Below are positions 6,211 through 6,638 of a DNA stretch of 6,638 bases, one piece after another. The notes under the pieces were generated by a model. It ran no database searches, was not told where the DNA came from, and saw nothing but the letters and a program-made list of their open reading frames with translations. Position 1 is the stretch's first letter, and each line of letters starts with the position of its first letter. A program made the translations under genes and the position numbers. The stretch spans positions 1 to 6,638 of the forward strand of contig JALGWB010000121.1 of NCBI GenBank assembly GCA_025774405.1, read 5' to 3'. This DNA is from a bacterium (GTDB lineage: Bacteria; Arandabacterota; Arandabacteria; Arandabacterales; Arandabacteraceae).

Positions 6211-6638
6211 ATGGAAGATTCACAATCTAGCTCCGCACTCGACATCAGGGGATTGCCTCGCCCGCTGAGCCATCTCAGATCACGGATCAGGATTGCAACC
6301 CATGAGGTTTTCAGCCTGCACGGTGTCAATTCTTTCGCAATAAGCATTACCTTCGTCAGTGATTCTCGCATGAGTCGCATCAACAAAGAATCTCTGGGAA
6401 GGGATGGACCCACGGATGTAATAGCTTTCGATCTCTCAGAGGATGGTTTGATCTTTGAAAAGGTGGGAGATATCTATATCTCGACTGATCGTGCTGCTGA
6501 CAACAGCCGTCGCTATCGGCTGCCACTGGAGCAGGAGATTTTCAGACTCGTCATTCATGGTTTGCTCCATTTGCTTGGCTATCGGGATGATTCAGGTGAA
6601 AAAAGGAAGAAGATGCATCGAATTCAGGAGAATCTGGT
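6211..6638 (+). CDS. ybeY: Endoribonuclease YbeY (rRNA maturation factor), 3' end cut by the window
   Basis: The frame opens after the TGA at 6202-6204, and ATG 6211 follows GAGGA at 6203-6207. It stays open to the window end, giving 142 complete codons of a protein usually about 150-165 residues long. The signature segment HGLLHLLGY (116-124) carries two of the three zinc-binding histidines, His116 and His120. The third position (126), normally His in HGxLHLxGYDH, is Asp, followed by the usual tail with Met and Glu-Asn (KKMHRIQEN). Upstream, INKESLGRDGPTDVIAF (57-73) matches the substrate-groove region, but Leu62 occupies the place of the conserved Arg59 of E. coli YbeY. GDIYIS and DRA are also typical. 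YbeY is a metal-dependent RNase needed for 16S rRNA 3' maturation and ribosome quality control, working with the PhoH-type protein encoded just upstream. Both substitutions recall the Bacteroidetes/Chlorobi variant, so the protein is probably functional. Confidence 0.93.
   Translation, partial: MEDSQSSSALDIRGLPRPLSHLRSRIRIATHEVFSLHGVNSFAISITFVSDSRMSRINKESLGRDGPTDVIAFDLSEDGLIFEKVGDIYISTDRAADNSRRYRLPLEQEIFRLVIHGLLHLLGYRDDSGEKRKKMHRIQENL

Noticed and set aside
1..6638. CRISPR array, tRNA, rRNA, insertion sequence, prophage or defence system
   Set aside because: I saw no spaced direct repeats, no cloverleaf-like or rRNA-like sequence, no transposase or integrase motifs and no terminal repeats; all coding space is taken by housekeeping or envelope genes.

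Overview
The window reads as ordinary bacterial chromosome of roughly balanced base composition, densely packed, with every supported gene on the + strand. There is no sign of a phage, insertion sequence, CRISPR array, tRNA or rRNA. Lineage can only be inferred. A signal-peptide lipoprotein and a secreted LysM protein suggest a diderm. The YbeY protein carries two substitutions (Leu for the usual Arg, Asp for the third zinc His) that I recall from Bacteroidetes/Chlorobi-type YbeY, so a member of or near the FCB group, possibly an uncultured lineage, is a reasonable guess but not proven.

Region 1 (2-3796) looks like one transcription unit: the 3' end of a CcsA/ResC-type cytochrome c biogenesis gene, a small VanZ-like membrane protein, hisS (histidyl-tRNA synthetase) and aspS (aspartyl-tRNA synthetase). 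vanZ starts 12 nt after ccsA, hisS overlaps vanZ by 4 nt (ATGA) and aspS overlaps hisS by 8 nt, so translation is probably coupled. Two of the three visible starts are TTG with good Shine-Dalgarno sequences.

Region 2 (about 3864-5117) is a small cell-envelope unit. A candidate sigma70-type promoter (perfect TTGACA, 18-bp spacer, extended TG-n-TAGAGT) is partly covered by a hairpin. It precedes a 95-residue coiled-coil lipoprotein and a 227-residue secreted protein with a coiled coil and two tandem LysM domains. A strong intrinsic terminator closes the unit. The two proteins share an architecture (export signal plus charged helical coiled coil), and the pair may work together at the peptidoglycan/outer membrane. 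This is the least characterised part of the window.

Region 3 (5138-6638) holds phoH (ybeZ), a P-loop ATPase, then ybeY, the rRNA-maturation endonuclease, cut off by the window end. These two are a classic functional pair in ribosome maturation and RNA quality control. The phoH ribosome binding site lies only 7 nt after the terminator T-tract, so the apparent upstream extension of the phoH reading frame to 5108 is not the real start. How phoH is transcribed is an open question.

I did not find a clearly new multi-gene system. The items most worth a second look are the lipoprotein/LysM pair, the terminator directly ahead of phoH, and the unusual metal-site residues of YbeY.
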